Source: an uncultured Shimia sp.
Lineage (GTDB): Bacteria; Pseudomonadota; Alphaproteobacteria; Rhodobacterales; Rhodobacteraceae
Assembly: GCF_947498095.1 (NCBI RefSeq)
Contig: NZ_CANMJE010000009.1
Location: 62,001 to 126,000 of the forward strand
DNA length: 64,000 nt
Direction: 5' to 3'
Position numbers and translations under genes: made by a program. Positions 10,216-20,863 of this stretch are shown in pieces (the stretch's first letter is position 1; the number at the start of each line of letters is the position of its first letter). Below the pieces are notes generated by a model that was given only the letters and a program-made list of their open reading frames with translations, was not told the origin of the DNA and searched no databases.

Positions 10216-10252
10216 AAAACACCGATCTCCTTGCGGAAACCGGTGTTTTTTT
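10216..10252 (+). terminator. Rho-independent terminator (stronger on + strand)
   Basis: AAACACCG-atctccttgcggaaac-CGGTGTTT followed by a T tract; 8-bp stem (10217-10224 / 10241-10248). Confidence 0.75.
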
Positions 10253-10287
10253 GAAGGGCGATTGCGCGCCCCACAATTTTTGTTGGC

Positions 10288-11154
10288 TTACTCGCCGCCA
10301 CCCAACTGGTGGACATAAACCGAAACCGCGCGGATCTGTGCTTCGCTCAAGCGATTGCTCCAGCTCGGCATTACACCAAAGCGGCTGTTGGACACGGTTT
10401 CACGGATCGAGTCGTAGTCCCCGCCATAGAGCCAGATCGCATCCGTCAGGTTCGGTGCGCCCTGCTCACGATCTCCGGTGCCATCTTCCATGTGGCACGA
10501 GGTGCACTCTTCGGCAAAGACTTCGCCACCAGCGGCAACCAGAGACGCATCCATCGGTTCACCCGACAGCGACATCACGTAGTTAACAACTGCGTCGATT
10601 TGCTCGTCTTCAAGATAGTCCTGACCAAAGGCAGGCATCTCTGCATAACGGGCATCGTCGTCTTCGGTGTTCCGGATACCATGCTTGACGGTGAGGTAGA
10701 TGTTTTCGATATCACCACCCCACAACCAGTCATTGTCCAGCAGGTTGGGATATCCAACCGCTCCGGCAGCCCCGGAACCGTGGCACTGAGCGCACCAAGT
10801 TTTGAAGACTGCAGCACCGGCCGAAGCCGAATATCCACCGAGTTCTGCGTCACCTGGAATTGCCGTCAACTCGGCCGCTTCCAATTTGGCATTGATCGGA
10901 GCCAGCTTGTCATTGGCGGTTACGATGTCAGCTTCAACGTCTGCACGCTGAGACCAACCCAGAACGCCCTTGGTCGCGCCGGTCAGACCTGGCCATGCGG
11001 GATAGGCGATCGTATAGCCAATGCCCCACACGATGGTGGCATAGAAGACCCAGACCCACCAACGAGGCAGCGGATTGTTGAACTCTTCAATACCGTCCCA
11101 GCTGTGGCCAGTGGTTTCCGGATCTTGCTTTTTCTGAACAGGTTTCTTGCTCAT
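10288..11154 (-). CDS. ccoP: cbb3-type cytochrome c oxidase subunit III (CcoP, diheme)
   Basis: 288 aa; two CxxCH motifs (CAQCH, CTSCH). Confidence 0.96.
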   Translation of the reverse strand: MSKKPVQKKQDPETTGHSWDGIEEFNNPLPRWWVWVFYATIVWGIGYTIAYPAWPGLTGATKGVLGWSQRADVEADIVTANDKLAPINAKLEAAELTAIPGDAELGGYSASAGAAVFKTWCAQCHGSGAAGAVGYPNLLDNDWLWGGDIENIYLTVKHGIRNTEDDDARYAEMPAFGQDYLEDEQIDAVVNYVMSLSGEPMDASLVAAGGEVFAEECTSCHMEDGTGDREQGAPNLTDAIWLYGGDYDSIRETVSNSRFGVMPSWSNRLSEAQIRAVSVYVHQLGGGE

Positions 11155-11336
11155 GTCCTCGCCTCCTCATCCGTGGCGGGTTTGTCACTGTGCCGAAACG
11201 GAATGCTCGCAGTATCGCGGTACCCTTTGCTCGCTCCAGGACGGAACACCCAAAGGACGACCCCGATAAAGAACAAGAACAGGAACAAAAGCATCCAGCT
11301 GTCGGCGAACTCACGCATTAGAGAATATGTTTCCAT
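11151..11336 (-). CDS. ccoQ: cbb3-type cytochrome c oxidase subunit CcoQ
   Basis: 61 aa single-TM protein between ccoO and ccoP. Confidence 0.93.
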   Translation of the reverse strand: METYSLMREFADSWMLLFLFLFFIGVVLWVFRPGASKGYRDTASIPFRHSDKPATDEEART

Positions 11337-11348
11337 GATCCCTACCCC

Positions 11349-12077
11349 TTAACGGTGCTGATCGGGATTGAAGGTCGAGAAGTCGACCAGCGTTCCCAGC
11401 ATCTGCATATAGGCAACAAGCGCATCCATTTCGGTCACACCGGCTTTGCCGTCAAAGTTGCGTACGTTCACGTTGTCACCATAGCGCTCCAACAGACCGT
11501 CATAATCGCTGTCAGGGTCCGCCTGGGCTGCAAAGTCAGCCTGAGCGTTCGCGATCATGTCTTCTGTGTAGGGCACGCCGAGGATGGCGTTGGTTGCCAT
11601 GATCTCACCGATATACTTTCCATCGATTTTCTTGCGACCGAGGAATGAGTATTTCGGCATCACTGATTCAGGCACAACCGATTGTGGACTGTTCAAGTGA
11701 TCCACATGCCACTCGTCCGAGTAACGACCGCCCACGCGCGCCAGGTCAGGACCTGTCCGTTTGGAGCCCCATTGGAAGGGGTGGTCATACTTGGATTCTG
11801 CGGCCAGCGAATAGTGACCATAGCGTTCCACCTCGTCGCGCATCGGGCGGATCATCTGGCTGTGGCAGACGTAGCAACCTTCGCGCAGATAAACCTCACG
11901 ACCCGCCATTTCGAGAGGCGTGTATGGGCGCATGCCCTCAACGTCTTCGATGGTGTTTTCGAGGTAGAACAGGGGTGCCAGCTGTACGATGCCACCGATG
12001 GTTACGACCAACAGGCTGAAGATCAGCAGGAGGGTCGCGTTGGTTTCTAGAACCTTATGTTTGTCAAGAATTCCCAT
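11349..12077 (-). CDS. ccoO: cbb3-type cytochrome c oxidase subunit II (CcoO)
   Basis: 242 aa; [15 protein letters not shown] heme motif. Confidence 0.97.
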   Translation of the reverse strand: MGILDKHKVLETNATLLLIFSLLVVTIGGIVQLAPLFYLENTIEDVEGMRPYTPLEMAGREVYLREGCYVCHSQMIRPMRDEVERYGHYSLAAESKYDHPFQWGSKRTGPDLARVGGRYSDEWHVDHLNSPQSVVPESVMPKYSFLGRKKIDGKYIGEIMATNAILGVPYTEDMIANAQADFAAQADPDSDYDGLLERYGDNVNVRNFDGKAGVTEMDALVAYMQMLGTLVDFSTFNPDQHR

Positions 12078-12091
12078 TGCTCCGGCCCTCC

Positions 12092-13693
12092 TTATTCAGC
12101 CGGGACTGCGACAGAAAGGCTCGACTCTTTGGCCGGCGACTTCTTCACAGTCATCCACAGGTTATAGCACATGATGATCGAGCCAAGCAGGAACATCAGT
12201 CCACCCAGTCCACGCACAACGTACATCGGGAATTTCGCAGCAACGGTGTCAGCAAACGAGTTCACAAGGAAACCGTTGGCATCAACTTCGCGCCACATCA
12301 GGCCTTCCATGATACCCGTGACCCACATCGATGCGGCATACAAAACGATACCGATCGTGGCGAGCCAGAAGTGCCAGGACACCAGCTTCAGCGAGTAGAG
12401 TGCTTCGCGTTTCCACAGGACGGGAACCAAGAAGTACAGAACACCAAAGGTGATCATGCCGTTCCAGCCGAGCGCACCAGAGTGCACGTGACCAATGGTC
12501 CAGTCAGTGTAGTGCGACAGTGAGTTCACCGCGCGGATCGACATCATCGGACCTTCAAAGGTCGACATGCCGTAGAAGCCGATCGAGATCACCATCATAC
12601 GGATCACAGGGTCGGTGCGCAGCTTGTCCCATGCGCCTGACAGCGTCATCAGACCGTTGATCATGCCGCCCCAAGAAGGCATCCAGAGAACGATCGAGAA
12701 CACCATACCCAGCGTCGACGCCCAATCAGGCAACGCTGTGTAGTGCAGGTGGTGAGGACCAGCCCAGATATACAGGAAGATCAAAGCCCAGAAGTGGATG
12801 ATCGACAGTTTGTACGAGAAAACCGGGCGTTCGGCCTGTTTCGGTACAAAATAGTACATCATGCCGAGGAAGCCCGCGGTCAGGAAGAAGCCAACGGCGT
12901 TGTGTCCGTACCACCACTGGGTCATCGCGTCCTGGACACCGGCCCAGACGATAACCGACTTCGATCCAAAGATTGAAACGGGGATGGTCGCGTTGTTCAC
13001 CAGGTGCAGCATTGCCACGGTGATGATGAACGACAGGTAGAACCAGTTGGCCACATAGATGTGCGGTTCTTTACGCTTGATGATCGTACCCAGGAATACG
13101 GCCAGATAAGCCACCCAGACAACAGTCAGCCAAAGGTCGACGTACCATTCAGGCTCAGCATATTCTTTCGACTGTGTGCCGCCCAGCAAATAGCCGGTGG
13201 CTGCCAGTACGATGAACAGTTGGTAGCCCCAAAAGACGAACCAACCCAGGTTGCCGCCCCAGAGGCGCGCAGCGCTTGTACGTTGGACAACATAGAAAGA
13301 CGACGCGATCAGCGCGTTACCACCAAAGGCGAAAATTACGGCTGACGTGTGCAACGGACGCAGGCGACCAAAGTTGGCATAGCCTTCTGCCCATTCAAAG
13401 TTCAGCACCGGAAATGCCAGTTGGAATGCGATGAAAACACCGGCGAGAAATCCAACAACACCCCAGAATGCCGTTGCGATAACACCAGCGCGTACAACGC
13501 TGTCCATATACTCGTTTTGCGGATGCGACGTAGTGTCACCGACCCTCCGCAAGGTCCAGATAAACAGCCCACCTGACACCAGCGCGATAATGATCGCATG
13601 CACCAGATAAGCCACATCGCGCGCATAGTTCGCCGCGATCAACGCACAAAGCGTGACCACCGCAAGCGCGATAAGCTTGATATAATTCAACAT
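12092..13693 (-). CDS. ccoN: cbb3-type cytochrome c oxidase subunit I (CcoN)
   Basis: Heme-copper oxidase subunit I sequence ([44 protein letters not shown]); start placed at [12 protein letters not shown], not the longer ORF at 13825. Confidence 0.96.
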   Translation of the reverse strand: MLNYIKLIALAVVTLCALIAANYARDVAYLVHAIIIALVSGGLFIWTLRRVGDTTSHPQNEYMDSVVRAGVIATAFWGVVGFLAGVFIAFQLAFPVLNFEWAEGYANFGRLRPLHTSAVIFAFGGNALIASSFYVVQRTSAARLWGGNLGWFVFWGYQLFIVLAATGYLLGGTQSKEYAEPEWYVDLWLTVVWVAYLAVFLGTIIKRKEPHIYVANWFYLSFIITVAMLHLVNNATIPVSIFGSKSVIVWAGVQDAMTQWWYGHNAVGFFLTAGFLGMMYYFVPKQAERPVFSYKLSIIHFWALIFLYIWAGPHHLHYTALPDWASTLGMVFSIVLWMPSWGGMINGLMTLSGAWDKLRTDPVIRMMVISIGFYGMSTFEGPMMSIRAVNSLSHYTDWTIGHVHSGALGWNGMITFGVLYFLVPVLWKREALYSLKLVSWHFWLATIGIVLYAASMWVTGIMEGLMWREVDANGFLVNSFADTVAAKFPMYVVRGLGGLMFLLGSIIMCYNLWMTVKKSPAKESSLSVAVPAE

Positions 13694-13784
13694 TTTGCGT
13701 CCCTTCGTCTTGCCGAGCACGATTCGACTGCGCTCTGGCGGATTTAGACTGAGTGTGTTGTCGTCCCACACCCCCATTCTCGCA

Positions 13785-13798
13785 TTGATCTGTGTCAA
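13785..13798. promoter_or_regulatory. FNR/FnrL box between ccoN and uspA
   Basis: TTGATCTGTGTCAA in the divergent ccoN/uspA promoter region. Confidence 0.88.
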
Positions 13799-13899
13799 AG
13801 CGAAGAGCATGAAAAACGTTCCCAATCAGCGCAGTAGGACGAGATTACCCCAAGACGGACCCATTTCGGGTTAAAATCTTTAGCGCCGTGGAGACTTTG

Positions 13900-14739
13900 A
13901 TGGCTTTTAAATCGCTTCTGACTGTTCTGACTGACACCAAATTGGCCGAAGCACCGATCGCGCAAGGCATGTCGCTGGCTGCAGCCAACAACGGACATCT
14001 GGACATCTTATGCCTTGGCGTAGACCGCAGCCAAAGCGGATATTACTATGCAGGTGCCAACGCGATGGTCTTGCAAGAAACCCTCTCGCGAGCGCAGGAC
14101 GAGGCCGTTGCAATCGAAGAGTTCGCTCAGGCAAAGCTCGCGGCGTCCGGTTTGCGTTGGGGCACGGAATCAGGTGTTGCTCAAATCGCCGATTTGGGAC
14201 GCCACGTTGCGCAGCGCGCACGGTTTGCTGATCTGGTCATTCTTCCGAAACCCTATGGAGACGGTCACGGCGCTGAATTGGAGCCAACAATTGAGGCCGC
14301 TCTTTTTGAGGGGCAAACGCCGGTGCTGGTCGTGCCCGATGAGGCGACCCCTCTGGCCGAAGCCCGCAAGGTCTCGGTCGCGTGGAATGAAAGCGCCGAA
14401 GCATTGGTTGCCATTCGCGCGGCCTTGCCCATCCTGAAGGAAGCAGACCTTGTCCGTGTCGTGGTGGTTGACCCGCCAACACATGGACCCAACCGGTCCG
14501 ATCCCGGCGGCATGCTTTCGCAATTTCTGTCGCGCCACGGTGTCAGAGTTGAAATCGACGTGCTGTCTAAAACACTGCCACGCGTCTCAGACGTGATTAT
14601 GCGTCACGCGAAGGATTCGGATTGCGACATGGTTGTGATGGGGGCCTACGGGCATTCCCGCTTCCGCGAAGCCATTCTGGGCGGCGCGACACGCAACATG
14701 CTGGAACAGGCCGAAATCCCGGTTTTCATGGCGCACTAA
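13900..14739 (+). CDS. Universal stress protein (tandem UspA domains)
   Basis: About 279 aa; C-terminal VVMGAYGHSRFREAILGGATRNML (G-2x-G-9x-G(S/T)). Confidence 0.92.
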   Translation: MAFKSLLTVLTDTKLAEAPIAQGMSLAAANNGHLDILCLGVDRSQSGYYYAGANAMVLQETLSRAQDEAVAIEEFAQAKLAASGLRWGTESGVAQIADLGRHVAQRARFADLVILPKPYGDGHGAELEPTIEAALFEGQTPVLVVPDEATPLAEARKVSVAWNESAEALVAIRAALPILKEADLVRVVVVDPPTHGPNRSDPGGMLSQFLSRHGVRVEIDVLSKTLPRVSDVIMRHAKDSDCDMVVMGAYGHSRFREAILGGATRNMLEQAEIPVFMAH

Positions 14740-14740
14740 C

Positions 14741-14767
14741 AAAAAAAGCCGGGCAACGCCCGGCTTT
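14741..14767 (-). terminator. Rho-independent terminator for fnrL
   Basis: AAAAAAAGCCGGGC-AAC-GCCCGGCTTTGC; T tract is on the minus strand. Confidence 0.8.
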
Positions 14768-14774
14768 GCGGCAA

Positions 14775-14798
14775 GGCGGAGGTGTTCTCCGCCTTTTT
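14775..14798 (+). terminator. Rho-independent terminator for uspA
   Basis: GGCGGAG-gtgtt-CTCCGCCTTTTT on + strand. Confidence 0.8.
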
Positions 14799-14803
14799 CT
14801 TGT

Positions 14804-15550
14804 TCAGGCCATAACACCGCCATCAGAATCGTCACCCGCTTCCTCAAGAAGCCGCCCAAGATCCGGGATGGTCACATGACGCTTACCTTCCAGAAGAATG
14901 ACGCCATCGCGTTTCAGAGCGGACATCTGGCGACTGACTGTCTCGAGTGTTAGTCCGAGGTAATCGGCCATCGCTTCGCGGGTCAGCGGCAAGTCAAAAA
15001 CCATCGTTCCTCGAACGCCTGCCAGTTTCAGCGATGCGTCGCGACGCGCGATGATCGACAACAAGGAAGCAATCTTTTCTCGAGCCGTCTTGCGGCCAAG
15101 GACTAGCATCCATTCGCGCGCAGCATCCAGTTCGTCCAGCGTCATCTCTAACAAACGTTGGGCAATATGCGGCGTTTCAAGCATGATCCGCTCGAACGGT
15201 TTCTTACGGAAACAGCACATTACCAAGTCTGTCGTGGCCACAACGTCATAGGCTGCACCCTCGCGGCCGGGACGCCCAACAAAGTCGCTTGGCAACAAAA
15301 GGCCAACCATTTGCGTGCGGCCATCTTCCATTGTCTGAGTTAACGAGGCGATGCCGGAAACAACCGAGCCAACAAAATCCATCGGGTCGCCGGACCAAAC
15401 CACAGTCTGCCCCGCCTCGAAGCTGCGATAGTACTTAACTTCTTCCAAAGTCTCCAACTCATCCGGCTCGCAACGCGCACAAACGGCACGGTGGCGTATC
15501 GGGCAATCTCCACAGTCATGCGAAGAATTCAGGATTGGTTCATTCAGCAT
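14804..15550 (-). CDS. fnrL: Crp/Fnr family transcriptional regulator FnrL
   Basis: 248 aa; N-terminal CGDCPIRHRAVCARC cysteine cluster, C-terminal HTH (LTREAMADYLGLTLETVSRQMSALKRDGVI). Confidence 0.95.
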   Translation of the reverse strand: MLNEPILNSSHDCGDCPIRHRAVCARCEPDELETLEEVKYYRSFEAGQTVVWSGDPMDFVGSVVSGIASLTQTMEDGRTQMVGLLLPSDFVGRPGREGAAYDVVATTDLVMCCFRKKPFERIMLETPHIAQRLLEMTLDELDAAREWMLVLGRKTAREKIASLLSIIARRDASLKLAGVRGTMVFDLPLTREAMADYLGLTLETVSRQMSALKRDGVILLEGKRHVTIPDLGRLLEEAGDDSDGGVMA

Positions 15551-15564
15551 TATCGAGTTCGCGC

Positions 15565-15578
15565 TTGATCTGGGTCAA
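15565..15578. promoter_or_regulatory. FNR/FnrL box between fnrL and hemN
   Basis: TTGATCTGGGTCAA in the fnrL/hemN divergent promoter. Confidence 0.9.
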
Positions 15579-15614
15579 GGATGGCCCTGACCGGTTCCGC
15601 TTAAGCGTAGTTCC

Positions 15615-16970
15615 ATGGAAACGAAAACACAATTGGCAAAGCTGGGTCTATTTGACGCTAAAGTACCGCGTTATACGAGTTATCCCACCGCCCCGCACTT
15701 CAAAAACGACGTCACATCCGATCTCTACGGGGAATGGATCCGGTCGATTAAAGAAGATTCGCAGATATCTCTTTACATCCACGTTCCATTTTGCCGCCGG
15801 CTTTGCTGGTTCTGTGCTTGCAGAACACAAGGCACGGCCAGCGCCTCTCCGGTCGCCGCATACGTTGAAACCTTGAAACAAGAATTGGTGATTCTCAAAG
15901 ATCACCTGACAGATGGCGTGACCCTGTCGCGCTTGCATTGGGGTGGCGGCACACCGACCCTGCTCGAGCCAGGTATGATGGAAGACCTCGCCGGCGCGAT
16001 CTTCGACGTGGCGCCTATGGCCGCAGATGGCGAGTTTTCAGTTGAGATCGACCCGAATGAAGTGGACGATACGCGCCTGAAAACTCTTGCCGATGCAGGC
16101 ATGAACCGCGCCTCGATCGGGGTTCAGGATTTCGACGACGAAATTCAAAAGACGATTGGCCGTATCCAGGGTTATGACATCACCCGTGATGCGGTGGATA
16201 TGATCCGCTCGCACGGGGTGAAAAGCCTAAACGCTGATATCCTTTATGGCCTACCGCACCAGACGAATGCGAAGATCACTGAGAGTGTTCAGAAGCTTCT
16301 GTCGCTATCCCCGGACCGCGTCGCGCTTTATGGCTATGCTCACGTGCCGTGGATGGCCAAGCGTCAGCAAATGATCCCGTCGGATGCCTTGCCCACACCA
16401 GAGGAGCGGCTCGACCTGTTTGAGACCGCGCGCAAGCTGTTCATGTGGGACAATTACGATGAAATCGGCATTGACCACTTTGCCACAAAAGAAGACGGTT
16501 TGTCGGTCGCGCTGCACAATGGCACTTTGCGCCGCAACTTCCAGGGTTACACCGATGACACGTCGGACGTGTTGGTCGGGGTCGGGGCCTCTTCGATTGC
16601 CAAGTTCCCGCAAGGCTTCGCGCAGAACAACCCATCGACATCCGCCCACACCGGCGCAATCCGCGATGGCAAGTTCTCAACCAGCCGCGGGCATGCTTTC
16701 CGTGGGGAAGACAAACTGCGCTCGCGGATGATCGAAGCACTGATGTGCGACTTTAAAATCAACAACGCGGAAATTCGTGACAGTTTTGGCATTTCGGAAG
16801 CCAAATTGCAGGACCTGTACCGCCCCGTGTTGCAACAGTTCCCGGATATGCTGCGTCTGACCGAGGACCAACTGTTCATTCCTCAAGAGGCGCGCCCATT
16901 GACACGAATGATCGCCCGCGCACTCGACGCCTACGACATGGATCAAGCAGGCCATAGCTCTGCGATCTAA
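15615..16970 (+). CDS. hemN: Oxygen-independent coproporphyrinogen III oxidase (radical SAM)
   Basis: 451 aa; YIHVPFCRRLCWFCACRT (CxxxCxxC-type cluster), LHWGGGTPTLL. Confidence 0.95.
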   Translation: METKTQLAKLGLFDAKVPRYTSYPTAPHFKNDVTSDLYGEWIRSIKEDSQISLYIHVPFCRRLCWFCACRTQGTASASPVAAYVETLKQELVILKDHLTDGVTLSRLHWGGGTPTLLEPGMMEDLAGAIFDVAPMAADGEFSVEIDPNEVDDTRLKTLADAGMNRASIGVQDFDDEIQKTIGRIQGYDITRDAVDMIRSHGVKSLNADILYGLPHQTNAKITESVQKLLSLSPDRVALYGYAHVPWMAKRQQMIPSDALPTPEERLDLFETARKLFMWDNYDEIGIDHFATKEDGLSVALHNGTLRRNFQGYTDDTSDVLVGVGASSIAKFPQGFAQNNPSTSAHTGAIRDGKFSTSRGHAFRGEDKLRSRMIEALMCDFKINNAEIRDSFGISEAKLQDLYRPVLQQFPDMLRLTEDQLFIPQEARPLTRMIARALDAYDMDQAGHSSAI

Positions 16971-17042
16971 GTCATTGCGATCAAAATTGCGCAGCGCGGC
17001 CTGTTTCAGGCTGCGCTGTTTGCATCTGGCCTTCCGGTTAGC

Positions 17043-18650
17043 CTAGAGCGTGTTTTGGGGAAGCTCGATCAAGTCGGGTGCCGCTGACAGCAATTCGCGG
17101 GTGTAATCTGTGCGCGGGTTGTAAAACAGCGATTGAGCCTCGCCCTGCTCCACAACATCCCCTGCCTTCATCACCATGATCTTGTGACTCATTGCCCGGA
17201 CAACGTGCAGGTCATGGCTGATGAAAAGATAGGCCAGCCCGTATTTCTGCTGAAGCTCGCGCAGCAAATCAACGATCTGCACCTGCACGGTCATATCCAG
17301 CGCGGACGTCGGCTCGTCCAGAACCAGCAGCTTGGGGCGTAGGATCATCGCCCGCGCAATGGCGATACGTTGACGCTGACCGCCAGAAAATTCATGTGGG
17401 TAGCGGTCCATCATGGCCGGGTCGAGGCCGACTTCTACCATGACATCCGCCACAAGGTCGCGCTCGTCCCTGCCGCCCGGATTGCCGTGGACCCCCAACC
17501 CTTCGGCGATGATCTGTTCGCACGTCATACGCGGGCTAAGGCTGCCAAAAGGATCCTGAAAGACGATCTGCATATCCTTACGCAGATCACGCAACTTTTT
17601 GGTCGACCAACTGCGCACGTCCTGCCCGTCAAAGGTGATCCCTCCGTCAGAGCTGATCAGTCGCATCATCGCGAGAGCTAACGTGGTTTTGCCCGACCCG
17701 GACTCGCCCACGATGCCCAGCGTTTCACCTGCACGTACCGAGATCGTTGCGTCATTGACCGCTTTGACATGGCCCACCGTACGCCGGAAGAATCCTTGCT
17801 GAATTGGGAACCAGACTTTGAGGTTCTTCGTCTCGGCCACGACCGGCGCCTCAGGCTTAACAGGCTCTGGGGCTCCAACCGCACGGGCGCTGAGCAGCTT
17901 GCGGGTATAGTCATGTTTCGGGTTCGAGAAAATCTCATCCACCGGTCCGGCTTCGACGATCTCACCGTCTTTCATGACGCAGACTTTGTCGGCGATACGC
18001 TGCACGATTCCGAGGTCGTGGGTGATAAACAATAGCCCCATATCCTCGGTTTTCTTAAGTTCCGCCAAAAGCTCAAGAATCTGCGCCTGAATGGTGACGT
18101 CCAACGCTGTTGTCGGCTCATCCGCGATCAGGACATCTGGCTTGTTTGCCAATGCCATCGCAATCATCACCCGTTGACGCTGGCCACCGGACAATTGGTG
18201 GGGATAGGCGCCCAAGCGGCTTTCCGGATCACGAATGCCTACGCGCTTCAACAACTCGACAATCCGTGCTCGTGCGCCTTCGCCCGCAATGCCCTGATGC
18301 AGGGCCAGCGACTCGCCCAACTGTTTTTCCAAAGTGTGCAGCGGGTTGAGGGATGTCATCGGCTCTTGGAAGATGAACGAAATGTCGTTGCCGCGCACCT
18401 TGCGCAGCATCTTTTCGTCCGCGCCAACCATCTTTTGACCATCATAGGTGATGTCGCCAGTGATCGTTGCACTGGACGGCAATAGAGATACGGTCGAGAG
18501 CGCTGTGACCGATTTGCCAGACCCGGATTCGCCCACCAAAGCGACGGTTTCTCCCCGGTCCACTGTGAACGACACACCGCGCACGGCATCCACGCTTTGA
18601 CCGTCCTGCCGGAAGCTGACCCGCAGATCCTTGACTTCAAGAATACTCAT
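17043..18650 (-). CDS. yejF: Peptide ABC transporter, duplicated ATP-binding protein (YejF-like)
   Basis: 535 aa; two Walker A (GESGSGKSV, GESGSGKTT) and two LSGGQRQR / FSGGQRQR signatures. Confidence 0.9.
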   Translation of the reverse strand: MSILEVKDLRVSFRQDGQSVDAVRGVSFTVDRGETVALVGESGSGKSVTALSTVSLLPSSATITGDITYDGQKMVGADEKMLRKVRGNDISFIFQEPMTSLNPLHTLEKQLGESLALHQGIAGEGARARIVELLKRVGIRDPESRLGAYPHQLSGGQRQRVMIAMALANKPDVLIADEPTTALDVTIQAQILELLAELKKTEDMGLLFITHDLGIVQRIADKVCVMKDGEIVEAGPVDEIFSNPKHDYTRKLLSARAVGAPEPVKPEAPVVAETKNLKVWFPIQQGFFRRTVGHVKAVNDATISVRAGETLGIVGESGSGKTTLALAMMRLISSDGGITFDGQDVRSWSTKKLRDLRKDMQIVFQDPFGSLSPRMTCEQIIAEGLGVHGNPGGRDERDLVADVMVEVGLDPAMMDRYPHEFSGGQRQRIAIARAMILRPKLLVLDEPTSALDMTVQVQIVDLLRELQQKYGLAYLFISHDLHVVRAMSHKIMVMKAGDVVEQGEAQSLFYNPRTDYTRELLSAAPDLIELPQNTL

Positions 18651-19753
18651 GAAAACGTCTTTCTCGGGTCAAAGGCATCACGGACACCTTCAAAGATGAA
18701 GACGAGAAGCGACAGCATGATGGCAAAGGTGAAAAACGCCGTGAAGGCCAGCCAGGGCGCCTGTAGGTTTTGCTTGGCTTGTAGCGTCAACTCTCCCAAG
18801 GACGGCGCGGTTGAAGGCAATCCAAAGCCGAGGAAATCCAGACCGGCGAGGGTGGAAATCGTACCTGTCACCAGAAACGGCAGCATGGTCAACGTCGCGA
18901 CCATCGCGTTGGGCAGCATATGGCGGAACATGATGACCCGGTTCGACACGCCCAGCGCCTTGGCGGCGCGCACGTATTCAAGGTTACGCGCCCTCAGGAA
19001 TTCAGCCCTGACAACGCCAACAAGAGCGGTCCAGCCGAACAAAACCGTTAAGAACACCAAGAGCCAGAAACTTCGCCCCAGAATGGCAAATAGGATGATG
19101 ATGACGTAGAGGCTGGGCGTTGAGCTCCAAATCTCGATGATGCGCTGGAAGATCAAGTCGATCCATCCGCCGAAGTACCCCTGCACCGCACCCGCCAGAA
19201 TGCCGATCAGGCTGGCCGCCGTCGTCACGATCAGCGTGAACACGATCGACAGGCGGAAGCCATAGATCACTCGGGCCAAGACATCCCGCTTGCGATCATC
19301 AGTCCCCAGCCAATTCTGTGCGTTGGGTGGCAGTGGCGCGGCTCCGGGGCGGTCCACGGGCGTGTCAAAGGAATAGGGGATCAAGGGCCAGATCGTCCAC
19401 CCTTTCTCAAACCCGTCTTCGGCGTAGGTTCCGGTGGAAATCTCGTCCAGAATGTCCTCGGGTTCATCAAAACAGAACTCAACGCCACCGCTCTCGATCA
19501 GGCACTGAACAACCGGATCGCGATAGTCGGCTTCGGTCTTGAAGTCTCCGCCAAAGGTGGTTTCAGGATAAAACTTGGCAATCGGAACGTAATACTCGCC
19601 GCGATAGTTCACGAGGATTGGCTTGTCGTTGGCCAGCACTTCAGCAAACAACGTGATGGTAAACACCACCAGAAAGATCACCAGCGACCAAAGCGCCCTG
19701 CGATTGCGTTTGAAGTTGCTCCAACGGCGTTGATTAAGGGGGGAGAGTGCCAT
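18647..19753 (-). CDS. yejE: Peptide ABC transporter permease (YejE-like)
   Basis: 368 aa; binding-protein-dependent permease motif and YejE synteny. Confidence 0.9.
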   Translation of the reverse strand: MALSPLNQRRWSNFKRNRRALWSLVIFLVVFTITLFAEVLANDKPILVNYRGEYYVPIAKFYPETTFGGDFKTEADYRDPVVQCLIESGGVEFCFDEPEDILDEISTGTYAEDGFEKGWTIWPLIPYSFDTPVDRPGAAPLPPNAQNWLGTDDRKRDVLARVIYGFRLSIVFTLIVTTAASLIGILAGAVQGYFGGWIDLIFQRIIEIWSSTPSLYVIIILFAILGRSFWLLVFLTVLFGWTALVGVVRAEFLRARNLEYVRAAKALGVSNRVIMFRHMLPNAMVATLTMLPFLVTGTISTLAGLDFLGFGLPSTAPSLGELTLQAKQNLQAPWLAFTAFFTFAIMLSLLVFIFEGVRDAFDPRKTFS

Positions 19754-19756
19754 GCC

Positions 19757-20863
19757 TTAGCCCTCCCGCTTTTCAAAGTCGATGCGCGGGTCAACCAGCA
19801 CATACATCAGGTCCGACAGGATACCGACCACAAGACCGATCAGGCCAAAGACAAAGAGTGTCCCGAACACAACCGGGTAGTCGCGTGCTACGGCGGCCTC
19901 AAAGCCCAGCCGCCCCAGCCCATCAAGCGAAAAGATAGTTTCGATCAGGACTGAACCGCCAAAGAAAACCCCGATGAACACGGCAGGGAACCCGGCGATC
20001 ACGATCAACATGGCATTTCGAAAGACATGGCCATAGAGCACCTGATTTTCGGCCAGACCCTTGGCACGAGCCGTCATGACATAGTGTTTCTTGATCTCGT
20101 CCAAAAATGAATTTTTGGTCAGCAAGGTCAGCGTTGCAAAAGCCGCGATGGTCGACGCGAGGACTGGCAAGGTGATGTGCCAGAAGTAGTCAAGGATCTT
20201 ACCTGACCAGCTGAGGCTATCAAAGTTGTCGGACGTCAGGCCCCTGAGCGGGAAGAACTGCCAATATGACCCGCCAGCGAACAACACCACGAGCATGATC
20301 GCAAACAGGAAGCCCGGGATCGCGTAGGCCACGATGATGGCACCACTGGTCCAGGTATCGAACGGAGAGCCATCCTTGACCGCTTTGCGGATGCCCAGGG
20401 GGATCGACACCAGATAGGCAATCAGCGTCGACCAGAGCCCCAGTGTGATCGACACGGGCATCTTTTCCAGCACCAGATCAATCACACCGATTTTTCGGAA
20501 ATAGCTCTCGCCGAAATCCAGGCGCATGTAGTTGCCCATCATAATCAGGAATCGGGTGACAGGAGGCTTGTCAAAGCCAAACTCTTTTTCCAACTGTTCG
20601 ATGAACTCAGGCGGCAACCCTTGCGCGCCTGCGTACTTGCTATTGGTTGCGGCACTGGTCGCCAGGTCATTCGTACCCAGATCGCCCGTATCCTGACCGC
20701 CACCGGCAAAGCCTGCGAAAACGTCGCCTTGCCCTTGTTGCTGGGCAATAATCTGTTCGATCGGTCCACCCGGGACAAATTGCGTCAGTGTAAAGTTGAT
20801 CACCATGATTCCGAACAATGTCGGGATGATCAACAACAGCCGTCTGAGGATATAGGCGCCCAT
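19757..20863 (-). CDS. yejB: Peptide ABC transporter permease (YejB-like)
   Basis: 368 aa; N-terminal [36 protein letters not shown] typical of YejB. Confidence 0.92.
   Translation of the reverse strand: MGAYILRRLLLIIPTLFGIMVINFTLTQFVPGGPIEQIIAQQQGQGDVFAGFAGGGQDTGDLGTNDLATSAATNSKYAGAQGLPPEFIEQLEKEFGFDKPPVTRFLIMMGNYMRLDFGESYFRKIGVIDLVLEKMPVSITLGLWSTLIAYLVSIPLGIRKAVKDGSPFDTWTSGAIIVAYAIPGFLFAIMLVVLFAGGSYWQFFPLRGLTSDNFDSLSWSGKILDYFWHITLPVLASTIAAFATLTLLTKNSFLDEIKKHYVMTARAKGLAENQVLYGHVFRNAMLIVIAGFPAVFIGVFFGGSVLIETIFSLDGLGRLGFEAAVARDYPVVFGTLFVFGLIGLVVGILSDLMYVLVDPRIDFEKREG

Noticed and set aside
10309-11352. 347-aa + strand ORF over ccoP/ccoQ
   Set aside because: Antisense shadow of well-supported ccoP and ccoQ; no domain recognised.
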